A DNA stretch of 64,000 nt from Merluccius polli (taxonomy: Eukaryota > Chordata > Actinopteri > Gadiformes > Merlucciidae). A model generated the notes under the pieces. That model was not told the DNA's origin and searched no databases. It was given only the letters and a program-made list of their open reading frames with translations. The position numbers and the translations under genes were made by a program. Position 1 is the stretch's first letter, and every line of letters starts with the position of its first letter. The stretch spans positions 124,001-188,000 of the forward strand of contig JAOPHQ010000594.1 of NCBI GenBank assembly GCA_030340625.1, read 5' to 3'. Shown here piece after piece: positions 1-11,769 of the stretch.

Positions 1-336
1 CACCACACAATTTCGACTGTGCCAAGCTTCCCCCCCCCCCCCCCCCCCCCGCTCGAGAATGGGCGTGATTTCAGCGCCTACAACGGACACGCCCCCAGCA
101 TTTCAGGGCAGAGAGTACTGCTTATTCTTACAGGATTTTGAAACGTAATTCTACATACATGGCAACTTTTTTAATCGTTCGAATTTGGCTGGGTGGTTAA
201 TAACACATTTTTCTGTGGCGTGACAAACTCAAAACACATATTTACTTTTGCTTTACAGAGACTTTAAGTACCCTCAGCCTTCTCTAAATAAAATATGCAT
301 TTGCACATATGAGAAATTTAACCTGGTGCATTAAAT

Positions 337-857
337 CAGTGGTTCCCTACCTGGGGGCCCGACCCTCACTAGGGGGCGCCAAAGCTCCACGGGGGTCACA
401 AAGCCCTCTTGATGTTAAGGGTGTAAAGAAGTTTAGAAGTTTATTTATTTCTTTTTTTAATTCTCGTGCATAGAACGGCACGTGTAGACGTCAACACCAG
501 CAGCATTCACAGAGCTAAATGACCTGGTCCCAAAACAAAGAGCTGATGGAAACATGACCAACGAGAAGAGAATGCTGAAATCCTCAAAAAGAATGAGGAC
601 TTACCAAGATAGTTGAGTTTGGCTTCATAGAGGCAATGGACAAAATTAGAGCTGAATGTGTCATTTGCAGTGGGAAATTGGGAAATGAAAGTATGAAACC
701 CTGACACTAGACTACTGCCAGGGCTGGAATTGACCAAAAGCAGGCGACTGCATCGTTTGAGTGCTCTCTCCTTATTGGGCAAGCCAAGAAGCCACACGAC
801 ATCGGTGAAACGCTGATTAAACCGGCTTGCATTAAAATGGCTGAAATAATTAAAATA
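337..857 (+). pseudogene. Charlie-like hAT transposase relic
   Basis: The left edge matches hAT/Charlie terminal inverted repeats (CAGTGGTTCCCTACCTGG at 337). Downstream, about 600-700, the plus strand reads a partial BED zinc finger: ECVICSGKLGNESMKP, with a C-x2-C pair and the typical KLxNxSMKP spacing. After a break of about 40 bp the same family resumes around 745-857 (KKPHDIGETLIKPACIKM), which resembles the segment that follows the BED finger in Charlie-type hAT proteins. The His pair of the finger and the whole DDE/RNase H core are missing. It cannot encode an active enzyme. A right-hand TIR was not found nearby, so the true right boundary is unknown. The family assignment rests on recognised motifs only. 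Confidence 0.6.
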
Positions 858-1187
858 CGTACTATTACGGACTATTAAAACATATGTATGATAGTGAAAT
901 TAAAAGAAAATCATAGACAGACAAAGAATTGTGTTCCTAAAAATATAAGGAAAAATACATTGAAATATCCACAGGAAATAATCTGTTCAGAATTGCATAC
1001 ACATTTCCTGCAGGTATTAAGTTCACTATTTAGATTAATTATAAAGTTACTTGTTATGTGCTGTTGTTTTTTATGCAATGAATATAATTAAATATACATT
1101 AAGATATTTCAAAAGAAGTAGTAGCTACTTTGACTTTTTGTGCGAGGGGCGGTGGGGGTCTTCAGTGTATACACTGGTAAAATTGGG

Positions 1188-1203
1188 ATGATGATGATGA
1201 TGC

Positions 1204-1263
<60 letters not shown>
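1188..1263. repeat. (GAT)n trinucleotide microsatellite
   Basis: About 25 nearly perfect ATG/GAT units with one GCT interruption near 1201. No gene reads through it convincingly. The flanks 860-1187 and 1264-1640 are AT-rich; I see no gene in them. Confidence 0.95.
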
Positions 1264-1267
<4 letters not shown>

Positions 1268-1650
1268 GATAACAAATTAAATGTTACTCAGCCATTTGTG
1301 ACCAATAAACCATGGCTAAGTGGTTAAAAATAAGATATATTTTTTTCAGTTATCATATTGCATATTTTAACTGGAGCATATTAATACTGGCCATCTGTGG
1401 TCCATGCCCAGTTAGCCCAGTCTGCAGCAAGGCATGCTGGGTAACGTTCTGTAATGCATTCTATATTGAATAGGGGAATGGATTCAAGCCTCATGATAAA
1501 AATGATGTAATGTTATCCACACAACGACCCACATAAAATGTGTGTATGTGTGTTCCATCGATCGCCTCCCTTTTCTAAGTTGCCTTACTGCCCGTGATTG
1601 CTGCAGAGATGTGTGTGCTGCATGTCCTGTGCATTTGATACATTGGTAGC

Positions 1651-1940
1651 TGTGGCAGGGTTTCTCCTGACCACACGCCACCTAAGTGGCTTTCCTGGGG
1701 CCCTCCGACACAGGACACGGGTAGATGTTGTTTCAAAGTATTTATTTGAGATGGCAAGATGTTAAGCCTAGCCGAAGTTACAAGCTGCCATGACAGTGGC
1801 TCCTTCCTGAGTGTGTGTTGATGGCTGGTTTATCCTGGGTGCCATGATTGCTCATGCACCACAAGTGTGCAGCCCCACCCAGCCAGAGTCCAATCAATCT
1901 GACTCCGGCCAGGTGACACACTCCACACACACCCTCCACA
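1651..1940. mobile_element. Solo LTR with 5-bp target duplication
   Basis: A 290-bp unit begins TGTGGCAGGG and ends CCCTCCACA, so it has the TG...CA termini of an LTR. It is flanked on both sides by GTAGC (1646-1650 and 1941-1945), a 5-bp TSD as expected for LTR retroelement integration. A related 312-bp copy lies at 20742-21053 and a 3' fragment at about 62290-62364, so this is a dispersed family. No internal coding region is attached, so the simplest reading is a solo LTR left by LTR-LTR recombination. The parent family is not identified. Confidence 0.75.
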
Positions 1941-2239
1941 GTAGCATTTGTAGTGAAATAAACTCCTCATTAAATTTGGATGGGGCGTGCACTGCAGACT
2001 ATTGTCTAGCAAGTAGTTTGAGGCATAACGCGAAATGTGGCCCAAATATTCATCCACCCTCTCTCTCCCATCCTCTCTCCATCACTGCACCCCCAGCCTC
2101 CTCCTCTATTGATGCGTCCTTCCTCCTTGTAAAACATTTACAGTCCACATGCCTTCTGTTCAGGAAAACTAGACCAGACTAGCTAGCCTGTCTGCCATTT
2201 ATCTGGGCAAGAGTCTTTGACTGAGAATCATTCCTCCCG

Positions 2240-2255
2240 TCTCTCTCTCTCTCGC

Positions 2256-2350
<95 letters not shown>

Positions 2351-2382
2351 GTCTCTCTGTCTGTCTCTGTCTTTCTGTCTTA
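2240..2382. repeat. (TC)n/(TCTG)n microsatellite
   Basis: A compound tract of CTGT and TC units. Both strands stay open across it because the repeat has no stop codons, so the apparent reading frames are artefacts. Confidence 0.95.
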
Positions 2383-2429
2383 TATTGATACACATTTCTC
2401 CTCCCTCTTTTTTTTATTTACGATAAGAT

Positions 2430-3360
2430 GTTTGTTGTGCAGCAGTTGCAGTACAAAGTAGGAAAGTATATAGAAATCCACTAAATATATACATCTTTCC
2501 TAAAAGACAAATGTATACCACACCCTGTTCTTAATGTTGTTCTGATTTAATGGGATAAAGTGTTAAATATTGATATCTCAGTCTTGACTTTGTACTCTTG
2601 TGATTTGGGAATCACAAGACTACAATGAGTTAATATAACTCATTGTATTGTTGTCATAATTTCAACAAAAACAAATCAACTTACATGCCATAAAGTATCC
2701 TTCAGCTAGCATGACAAAGTATCCTTCATGCTACATTATGCAATGCTTAGCCTTGAAGCAGCATAATATGCATTGTGCCTTTCTACCCCTTGGATCAAAT
2801 TCTAACATATTGTATTGCAATTGATATTTTGGTTTTGGTACTTTAGTCATTTTTGTTGCCATTCTTTTTGAAGAAAGTATCATGCTCTATGAAGTATCAT
2901 GCTCTAAATACTTTGAGAGAGAACACTCTTGTTTACGGGCGCCAAAATGCAAACACTGCTTCTGATAAACATTGATATGATTTTGATAATATGGTGGTCT
3001 GCCCTTCTACTTCCTCAAGGGCAGCATGTTATGTTTGTGTCCATGTTAAAGTAGGACAGATAGTGTGACACATCTGTGCACGAGGAATAGCAACATAGGA
3101 TAATTTGATAACCCTGATGGATATGGGTACCAGGAGTTAAGCAAATGCGTAAACATCCCACTGTGTTGACAAAAAGATTTTTTACAGTCGCTTTTTAAAA
3201 ACCATATAAAATGATGTGGCTTGCGGGTTTTCATACATTATGTGGCATTTCAATATTCTATAACACTGGCTTTGGAAAACAAAAAATACACAATTTGAAA
3301 CAGTTTCAGTTTCTGTTGTTGATTGGGTGTCTCATTGTCTGCTGCATTCAACTCACACCG
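2430..3360. other. AT-rich interval, no gene seen
   Basis: Unique-looking AT-rich DNA. It contains a small imperfect inverted repeat around 2597-2648 (TGGGAATCACAAGACTACAATGAG, then CTCATTGTATTG). No open frame has recognisable domains. Confidence 0.5.
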
Positions 3361-3362
3361 GT

Positions 3363-3892
3363 TTATCGCATTACAAAAACTATCACTTCATTTTTTCCTT
3401 CTTTCATTTTTACAATGAATCCCATTCTACAGCTACATTTACCCCTGGCATGTCTGTCTTCAGGACTGCCCATCAACGTTATGGTGTTGTGTGTGTGTTT
3501 GTGGGGGTCAAAGTTCAGAGAGGAGAAGAGTGGATACTGGCTGCGCTCCGCCATGTTGCCATGGTGATGTTGGTACCCATGCGGGTGGGCGGTGCTGTGG
3601 TGTTGTCGAGCCGTGGAGCGGAAAGTTGCGGCGGCAGAGGAGTGGCAGGTGAAGGAGTTCCCCCTAAGCTGTCCACCGCCACGGGGCTCCGTCTCCGCGT
3701 GTTCCCCCGGGTGCGGACCGTGTCCGTCGTGTGGGTCGCCGGCATGGAGACAACTGGCTAGCTTTACTGTGCCTGAACTCTTGGGGGGGCATGTGAGGGT
3801 GGTAGTGAGGTGGTGGTGTCCTGGTACGGTGGCCATGTTGGGCTCGTAGCCCGGCGGCGTCTGAGTTAGGTCTGCATTGAGGGATGTCTGTA
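3363..3892 (-). CDS. Candidate host exon, GC-rich, unknown product
   Basis: The minus strand stays open from the stop at 3363 up past a good splice acceptor (pyrimidine-rich CTTTTCAG ending about 3893), giving roughly 175 residues. The region is far more GC-rich than its AT-rich flanks, and the frame is rich in His, Pro, Thr and Gly with several Cys. Examples are PPGYEPNMATVPGHHH and MAERSQYPLFSSLNF. It would be a terminal exon. I do not recognise a domain, and a GC island can keep a frame open by chance. The opposite strand also has open stretches, which weakens the case. Confidence 0.22.
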
Positions 3893-3899
3893 CTGAAAA

Positions 3900-4890
3900 G
3901 AATGTGTTAAAAATGTATTCGAATAAGGTATTATTATAAATAGTATTTGGTATTTGGCATAGTTGGTTGTGGTAGAAAATATGAAATAATATTGAATTTA
4001 AATATGTAGTAGCAGGCCTACTATTTGACAGTGGTGAAACAGCCATACAACTATTTGACCATGCAGCGATACTTTATTACTTGAATGAGAGATCACTAAA
4101 AGCAGGACCCTGAACACGCTGTTGCCTGCTGCTGTCTTCAGTGTATTCTGGCTCAAACTTATTTGATCCATAGATTGGTATTCATTGCTAGCAGCCATTG
4201 TAAAATCTTGTATAGCTCTTCAGGTGAATAATAACAAGGCAACTAAATCTCATGGAGCCAAACTCCAAACTGATTGGCTAGGGTGATTTTGTGGGGGGGG
4301 GCTCAGGGCACAGAGAAAGCACTTTTTTTGAAAACCCAGAAGACCCTGGTTCATTGGGTGGATTCCGGGGGAAGGAAAGTCAGCGTATTTTGACCCACTG
4401 AACGCATTTATAAGCAGTTTTTCCATTTGTAGGCTTTTGTTAGGCAACTTGGAGACCATTAAAATATTGAAAAGTGGTGGAACGTCCCTTTAAGTTTTTA
4501 TTTTGGTGGGTGACACTTTTTTACTAGAGAGCCTATTTTATGATTGTTCTTTACTAAAACTTGAGTATGTTTCAATAGGCTAGTTTGAGTCAAAAAGTGC
4601 ATCCTTGTGTTGGTCAAAGTCTTTTTTTGTTTGCATATTTACGCTTCCATTCTTCCTGAATGAATGCAAGTGAATGCAGCCCTTAAAATAGAAATGTAAA
4701 GTGAATTTGCAGCGTGACAGATGTTTCATTGCGAAAACAAACTGTGGACATGATCTGACACCCTTAAGCATTACTTTTTACAGTCTAAAATTAATGTTAA
4801 AATTATATTTTTAGGTAAAGGTACTACCTAGTGCAGCTTTAAGCCTACATTCAATATCAGCTAAATGGTGACATTGGATAAAAAAATAAC
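3900..4890. other. Intergenic, no gene seen
   Basis: AT-rich sequence with a short G run at about 4293-4301. A segment around 4250-4500 ends in GTCCCTTTAAG and may be the edge of an old MITE, but no paired terminus was found. Confidence 0.4.
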
Positions 4891-4895
4891 ACTTA

Positions 4896-5272
4896 CTATC
4901 TCGTGACCACGCATTAACTATTTTGTTGCCATGAGATAATAACGCGTCGCCACGAGATAGTTAATGCGTGGCCACGAGATAATTCACTTTCAGTAGCGGG
5001 ATGGTTATCCAAAGTGTCTCTTGCTAAGAATTACTCCATGCCTAACTGCAAGTGACTGAAGTATGTCATTGTAATTCATTCCTATATTAAAATGAAATGA
5101 AATTAATTCAAACTTGTCCATGTTAACAATCAACAGTGACTGCAATAATTATCTCGTGCCCACACGTTACTATTTCGTGGCCACGCATTAACTATCTCGT
5201 GGCCACGCGAGATAATAACGCGTGGCCACGAGGTAATAACGCGTGGCCACGAGATAATAACGCGTGGCCACG
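4896..5272. repeat. Palindrome cluster built on CGTGGCCACG
   Basis: Two blocks (about 4896-4984 and 5150-5272) are built from alternating forms of ATCTCGTGGCCACG and CGCGTGGCCACGAGATAATA. The core CGTGGCCACG is itself a perfect palindrome, and the blocks can pair with one another. Unit spacing is about 20-24 bp. It may be a MITE with internally repeated ends or a short satellite. No TSD was resolved. Confidence 0.7.
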
Positions 5273-5671
5273 CTTTTTTTAGAACGACTGGTATTTATCA
5301 CAGGAAATTGCGCACCGGTGTGCGTACGACAAGCATAAGAACGCTTGATTAATCCCAACTTTTTCATGCATACGATAGAATTTAGAACGTTTTCTACGAA
5401 CCGCAATCGATTTGTTCTTGGCTTGAAAATGCTCGCCGGAAAGTAACGTGATTTTTAATGATACAATCGATGTAGTCCTACGCGTAAAGTAAGCCTATAC
5501 AATTATATGCATATTATTAACTGAAGTCATTTAATGAAACTGTAAAATTAGGGTTAGGGTTACGAACTGTTGATAAATGAGGGCCCTGGGCGTCTGGGCC
5601 ACCGACCAGGGGGAGAACTGACTGTCGGGACAGCAGCACTTTACTGACTTGCTGGCCAACAGTGACCCCTG

Positions 5672-5884
<213 letters not shown>

Positions 5885-5899
5885 ATGCATGATGTTAAT

Positions 5900-6389
5900 T
5901 AGGGATGTCCGATATTGGCTTTTTTACCGATAACCGATATTGTTCAACTCTTAATTTCCGATACCGATATCAACCGATACCGATACCGATATATGCAGAA
6001 ACTTTGAAATAATTCCAAACTTTGAAATAATTCCAAACCACCGACATAACTACAGCTACAACTAGCGTCCCACTACACGGCCGCACAGCCCAGGCTTGTT
6101 ATTGAGATGGCGCGGCGCGTTTGATGATGTCATCAAACCACGTCCTCACTTGAAACATAACAGATGTCTGAAATTATTTCAAACAAAGTGTTTATTTATT
6201 TCATACTGTCTTTGTACTAACAGAAAATGGTCGCTTGCATTCGACTCAGGACAATTAGAGCTTTCCAACAAGGTATAACATGCCATAGGCCACTTTAGTC
6301 ATTTTGAGCTTTTTTAAAAACCGATACCGATATTTTCCGATATTGATTTTTTTTATGCCAATATCGGCCGATAATATCGGACATCCCTA
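5900..6389. mobile_element. hAT-type MITE with perfect 8-bp TSD
   Basis: Termini TAGGGATGTCCGATATTGGC and its inverted counterpart ending ATCGGACATCCCTA bound a 490-bp element. ATGTTAAT flanks both sides (5892-5899, 6390-6397), the 8-bp TSD typical of hAT. The subterminal regions are packed with CCGATA/TATCGG repeats, the usual place for transposase binding. There is no coding capacity. Confidence 0.88.
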
Positions 6390-6545
6390 ATGTTAATTCA
6401 TATATTATTTACTGTCCTGTACTTACAGCTGTGAGGTGCTATCTGTGCATCTTTGACAAAGGAGTATGATTTACAGTGGACGAATATGGTGGCTAACGCC
6501 ATTGAGTATATGGGGCAGCATGGGAGGGAGGGAGGAAGTCCTTAC

Positions 6546-6696
6546 ATGGCCGTGCTGGTCCAGGGTGTTGTCAGTGAGCTTGGCCTTGAGGAAGGAGACA
6601 GATGGCTTTGTCCATCGGCTGCTCAGGGCGGGGTCGAGGTGGACGGTGTAGATGTGAGCGTGGGGCCCCTGCCACCTCCCACTTCTCCTTGTTCCA
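6546..6696 (-). CDS. Candidate 151-bp internal exon, unknown gene
   Basis: On the minus strand a pyrimidine-rich acceptor (CTCCTCTTGTAG, AG at 6698-6697) precedes a 151-bp open frame that ends at a GTAAGG donor (6545-6540). The frame reads for example HIYTVHLDPALSSRW and SFLKAKLTDNTLDQHGH, with ordinary amino-acid composition. It is 1+150 nt, so it would change phase. I do not recognise the protein. The opposite strand is also open, so coding strand and reality are uncertain. Confidence 0.25.
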
Positions 6697-6902
6697 CTAC
6701 AAGAGGAGAGAAAGACATTAGGGAGGGTGGTGAAAAAACCCTGGGACATGTCTGATCAGGCGAGACCATGTAACTTAAGGAAAAGGTATTTGCTCTCCTC
6801 TGTGTGTGACTGCTGCCGTGGAATGTGTCAGAAGAAAGCTCTGGTGTACAGTTTTGGTTGAACTGCAGATGTTTGGAGTGCATTTATATGGAGGCTAATT
6901 AA

Positions 6903-7300
6903 GCAATATCACACTCGAGGTCGTGCTGTTATACTGAATATCAGCATTATCTTCGGCACTCGGCCTGCAGCCTCGTACCTACGACCGAATCACAGCCGTG
7001 CTGATATTCAGTATAACAGCATGACCTTGAGTGTGATATTGCTTTTATACAACAGTATATAAGCGACAACAGATTATGATTTGTTTATTTAATCATTTAA
7101 ATAAGCACAAATAGCTCCGCCCACACAAATAGTTCCACAACTGGACTGGGACTGGACTGTTGCCAAGCAACACAAACATTTTCCTGCACACTACGATCGT
7201 CGATGTAATTAACAGTTATAAGAGCACATGTAAAGCGGAGTGATACATGTATAGTTTAAAGTGTGTTGTTATACTGAATATCAGCACTCATGGAATGCCT
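6903..7300. mobile_element. Foldback MITE family, copy 1
   Basis: An inverted repeat with 44-bp arms (6903-6946 and 6999-7042) begins GCAATATCACACTCGAGG and reads inward to ACTGAATATCAGCA. A further partial terminus (TTATACTGAATATCAGCACT) lies near 7268-7288. The same sequences occur near 55881-56317 in the opposite arrangement, together with shared internal sequence (GTTGCCAAGCAACACA here, TGTTGCTTGGCAACAG there). Class II non-autonomous element; superfamily not assigned. Confidence 0.65.
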
Positions 7301-7789
7301 CTTGTCCAACCAAAGGATTCGGTCGGAACTAACTGTTGTCTATAATGTCTGTTGTCTACATGCCTTATATACATGTGGATAGGACATGTATATAAGGCTA
7401 TATGTAATATTGTATTATATTGTAATATTCTAAATTCAGTTTAGAATATACCACATTAAATGTATTGATACATATTCTGTGCATACCTTCACAGTATGCT
7501 GTGTTTTTAAACCTGAGTGACTCCAATGCCAGACCTTCTCCTCTTCCTTGAATGTGTGGGAGTGCTGCTAATGCATATCTATCAGGCAGACTGGGCTGCT
7601 CAACACACATGCAGGCTGTTTGCGTCCCATCCAGCCTGAATGGCGTCGATAAGGACTGCTAATGAAGCAGGCCTCGGCTGGGAGTGGACCCAATAGGAGG
7701 GGATGAAAGCCCTTTGAGATGGGGAGACAGGTAGTGAACTGGTCAGCTGGTTGTCCATCAGACTGTAAGCTAGCTATGTGTGTGTGTCC

Positions 7790-7955
7790 CTCTAGATATC
7801 TCTTTAGATATCCCTTTAGATAACCATTTAAATATCCCTTTAGATAACCATTTAGATATCCCTTTAGATAACCATTTAGATAACCCTTTAGATAACCATT
7901 TAGATATCCCTTTAGGTATCTCTTTAGATATCTATTCAGATAACCCTTAAGATAT
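7790..7955. repeat. Minisatellite, about 24-bp units
   Basis: Variants of TTTAGATAACCATTTAGATATCCC repeat about seven times. Non-coding. Confidence 0.85.
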
Positions 7956-8458
7956 CCCTTTTACTCCCGTCATTGGCCTTTTCTAGATCGACCAACAGCC
8001 CATCTGTATCGTTTTTTTATGTTTTCTATTCACTTTATTAAAAAAACTATAAAAGCCATCAGTTTGGAAACACTGCTTTAGTAAAAAGAATTGCAGTTCT
8101 TTTTACAGTAGTTTTATTGTATACGCTTTATTCTTGTTTTAAACCTGAAGTTAACATTAGATGACACATATTTTTCAGGGGCACAGACAGGCAGGAGGAC
8201 AGTCAAATGCAGGGCAGAAAAAACAGACACATTTTGTTACATTTACATCCCAGAAAATGTATATAAATGTATATAACTCTAATATACTCTCTACCTGAAC
8301 TCTACCTCAATACTCGGTGCTCAGATGTGTCTATACTCTTTAATGAAGTACAATGGAGGCCAGGCATGTCTTTTTATCTTTCTGCTACATTGGAGTACTT
8401 TCTTTGGTGCTCATTGCCTATTCTGACCTGTGTACAAGCTCAGGCATGTGTGAACACT

Positions 8459-8460
<2 letters not shown>

Positions 8461-8505
<45 letters not shown>

Positions 8506-8531
8506 GCACGGGCACGCGCGCACACACACAC
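8461..8531. repeat. (CA)n microsatellite
   Basis: Mostly pure CA with a short CCGCACGGGCACGCGCG interruption. Flanks 7960-8460 and 8532-8950 contain no gene that I can support. Confidence 0.95.
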
Positions 8532-8960
8532 ACCATCATATGAAAACTAGGATTGGATGGTGTTTAGTTGCCCTACTGCTAAATTTGTAAAAGCTGTCCA
8601 AAGTTATACATTAACTTGCATTCATTAAAATGCTCTTTGTCAAAGTACACGCAGCACAAGCCACATAAAACCCCAAATGTGTAGATGGAATGGGTGTAAA
8701 CACACTGTGCCAATGTATGATTCAGTCAACTTTCATGATAATCTCAGTGGTTGATACAAAACTACACCATATAGAAGGAGGGTAAGCATGTTGAAACATC
8801 CCACCTCATACTAAATCAACTTAATTATTGATGGTGGAATTCATTTCTTTTTCTGCCTGGAGCAGGTAATATCAGTCTAGCAGTTTGGCGTTTAAAATTG
8901 AAAAGAAGGAAAGTCCTCTAAACCTGCAATCTGTAACGTTGTACAGCGCTACCTGTCGCC

Positions 8961-9180
8961 GTGGTTGGTACTACACTCTACAGCACTCCCAGTGACCGTG
9001 GTTGGTACTGCATCCTGTACAGCACTCCCTGTGGTAATGTTTGGTACTGCACCCTATACAGCACTACCTGTGGTCATGTTTGGTACTGCACCATTACAGC
9101 ACTCCCTGTGGTCATGGTTGGTACTGCACCATTACAGCACTCCCTGTGGTCATGGTTTGTACTGCACCCTATTCTGCACA
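8961..9180. repeat. Minisatellite, about 36-40-bp units
   Basis: Six degenerate units of the form GTGGTNATGGTTGGTACTGCACC followed by a TACAGCACTCCCT-type half. Open frames across it reflect the repeat. Confidence 0.85.
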
Positions 9181-9269
9181 GAATTAGTGGACGAATGAGG
9201 GTTGTTGAATGAGGGTTGTTGAATGAGGGCGATTGGATGGTTGAATGAGTGAATGTGGATTCTTCCACA

Positions 9270-9495
9270 TTCCCCCTCATTCAGCCATCCATCCACTCAC
9301 CCTCAACCATTCTTAATCCATCTACTCACATTCATCCATCCATTCATTCATTCTTCCTCATTTATCCATCAACCCATCCTCATTCATTCACTCACCCTCA
9401 TTCATCCATCCACACACCCATCCATCCATATTCACCCCATCCAGCCATCAACCCTCATTTATCCATCCATTCACTCACCCATCCATCCATCTGGA
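9270..9495. repeat. Degenerate (TCCA/ATTC)n tetranucleotide tract
   Basis: CATCCATCCATTCACTCACC-like units over about 225 bp. The Pro/Ser/His/Ile-rich frames are repeat artefacts. Confidence 0.92.
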
Positions 9496-9956
9496 GTTTA
9501 GAATTGAATTGACATTTCACATGACATTGCTTCCAAAAAATCATGGCGGACAAACAGTAGCTCTCGTCACTGGACCACGGAGATACTGGCTACTATCTGG
9601 TTGGTGTCCATGGAGACCGCCCTCAGCTGGAGATGAACCCAGGTCTCCAGAGACCTCCTATCTCCGCTGCGCAGCGGAGACGCTGGCTACAACCTGATCA
9701 GAGGTTATAATCGGCATTACACGTCAGTCCCTGGACCTCAACCCTGGCCAATACACCCAAGAAATCATGTCATGTTACTAAGCATTTATAAATGACAAAC
9801 GCTGTATTGAGCCATTCAGGTAGATGGAAAGCTAATATTAGGTAAGAGTCAAGACTTTTGTGTGAGAATATAATTTTGAGACTTATGTGAGTATTGGTAC
9901 AGCTGCAATGGTACTTGAGGCATTTCCAGCCTTCAAATGTTATTTATAAATGCTTA

Positions 9957-10095
9957 CATACATATATACATACATACATACATACATACATACATACATA
10001 CATACATAGTACATAGTACATAGTACATATACATTTATTTCGGTATTGATGTAAGAGTAAGAATTGGGGACAGCAAAACATTAAGTTACAGACAG

Positions 10096-10136
<41 letters not shown>
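9957..10136. repeat. (CATA)n and (CA)n microsatellites
   Basis: CATA units at about 9957-10008, then three copies of AGTACATAGTACAT-like sequence, then pure CA at 10090-10133. The sequence 10140-10530 shows no gene. Confidence 0.93.
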
Positions 10137-10138
<2 letters not shown>

Positions 10139-10531
10139 GGCCTACCTATATATATTATATGTATATTTTGTTATTGTAGGCACCTATTAACCAAAGTTGT
10201 TTGCTTGCATGTGTGTGTGTTGAAAAGAGCTAAATTAATTAACTAAATGCTATAGGTGCCGTCTAGATGGCAACTTGGAGGGTCATGTAAATCTGTGAGA
10301 TGACCTCCATCAAACGTCCCTGATGAATCACGGATGTGGCTTCCCGCATGTATGCAATCCACTTAGGCTTTGCTCCAAGTTCACTTACATCTGCAGTGAC
10401 CTAATGAAATGTGCGGCCTCCTATATGTAGAGCAGGGGAGTGACAGGAGAGGATGGTTCATCAGGAACTATGGTTTAAATAGTACTTAGCATCGTATAGC
10501 ATCTTACCCTAGCTATCCATGTTGTATACCA

Positions 10532-10760
10532 GGGGTCCGTTTCACAAAGCAGGTTTAGTGAAAACCCTGCGTTTATTAACCCTGAACTGAGGGAAACTCT
10601 GCGATTTCCGTTTCACAAAGGGAGATAACTCAAACCAGAGAAAGAGGGGCAACTCTAGCCTGTTTCACAGAGAGAGGTAACTTACGCTCTCGGTCAGTTA
10701 CCGTAGTAACAGACTCTATGAACCTAACCTGGTCGGGACCAGGTTTTACTCAATGGATCA
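10532..10760. mobile_element. PIF/Harbinger end fragment (transposase side)
   Basis: Starts GGGGTCCGTTTCACAAAGC, close to the TIR of the full Harbinger at 24300-27667 (GGGGGTGTTCCAGAAAGC). It shares the inner motif GTTACCGTAGTAACAGACTC with that element's transposase-side end (27545-27565). No transposase coding remains. It is a truncated left terminus of a related element in the opposite orientation to the intact copy. Confidence 0.65.
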
Positions 10761-11036
10761 ATGTGTCTCCGCCCTCTTTCAGCCACACACGCCATTTGAT
10801 TTCCTCATTCATTCAGTCAGCGAGTTTTGGCGTAGCCGTCTGTCAAAAATCATTTAACAAAATCAGAGTCAGTGCTATTTCAGAAGTCCATTAGGCAGTA
10901 GGAGGCGACTTTTTCACGAACATGTCCTTTTGACCAGCGCTCGAAGTGGAAAAAAATAAGTGCCGGTACTCCCTTACTCACATATACATATGAGTCCCAT
11001 GTGTCTAGCGGTGTCTACCTGCCTAGGTGTTTACCT

Positions 11037-11402
11037 TGTTGTGCTGTTCTTTATTTGTTTAGCTTTAGGTATATTATCTATGAAGCAAAAGGAGAGGTAT
11101 TGTAAAATTCACGCGCGTGGAGCGATCCTTAGCCGGATATCTCTCCAGATACGTGGCCTAGGGTTTCTGCCTTCCCCCCCCCCGCTTGTGTGGTTTGGTA
11201 GTACCTGGGCAGGCGTGGCCTCTATGACGCATAATATGCTCTGATTGGCTAGTGTTGAGCGCCCGCCCCCAGTGTATTATGTGTGCTGCCATCTGGTGGC
11301 CAGGTGCAGTTAATGCAACTTATATATTTGTTTCTATTCCCTAGTGGCTATGTGTGGATATTACAGCCTGTTGATACATATACTGTTATTTATTCGTCAC
11401 AA
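11037..11402. repeat. Dispersed LTR-like repeat, copy A
   Basis: A 366-bp unit from TGTTGTGCTGTTC to TTCGTCACAA, highly similar to 23072-23477. Short similar sequences flank it (CCTGCCTAGGTGT at the left, CCTGCCCAGGTGT at the right). TG...CA-like ends suggest a solo LTR. No 4-6-bp TSD is clear. Confidence 0.6.
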
Positions 11403-11769
11403 CCTGCCCAGGTGTATTCGTTAGTATGCCTGCAGCGATGAGTTAAATCAGGGCTTGTTGCGACCACGGATGTATTCGGTTTGCGATGCTCATGCCTTCT
11501 TATTTTTATGTTTTACTTTTTGCTCGACTAATGAAAACGTATTCGAGGGGGCAGCCCTAGTTAACTTACAGCACTTTATATGGATCATTAGTTATATTTT
11601 CAATTTATTTACAGAGCAATCCCTGCAAAGTTTTTAGGTACTAACTATAGAAGAGACTATAGGATTAGTGTGTGTCGGACGAGGGGGGCGTGGCATCACG
11701 ATGGTGGCTCTCCATCGTGATGTCAGTCAGCCATCACCAACCCTACTAAATGCCCTAAATGTAAATGTA

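Noticed and set aside
2199..2426. Ser/Leu/Cys-rich and Arg/Glu/Thr-rich frames on both strands
   Set aside because: Caused by the (TC)n/(TCTG)n repeat.
5548..5562. Short TTAGGG repeat
   Set aside because: Only two units; not evidence of a telomeric event, unlike the array at 44016-44141.
9249..9512. Two overlapping Pro/His/Ser/Ile-rich frames
   Set aside because: Caused by a degenerate tetranucleotide repeat; both frames are equally open.
9505..9720. Possible small gene near CTCCGCTGCGCAGCGGAG
   Set aside because: The palindrome and TGGAGAT...TCTCCAG motifs look like repeat debris; no domain or splice structure.
7790..10136. Direct repeats examined as a possible CRISPR-like array
   Set aside because: Units are contiguous minisatellites or microsatellites with no unique spacers, and the genome is vertebrate.
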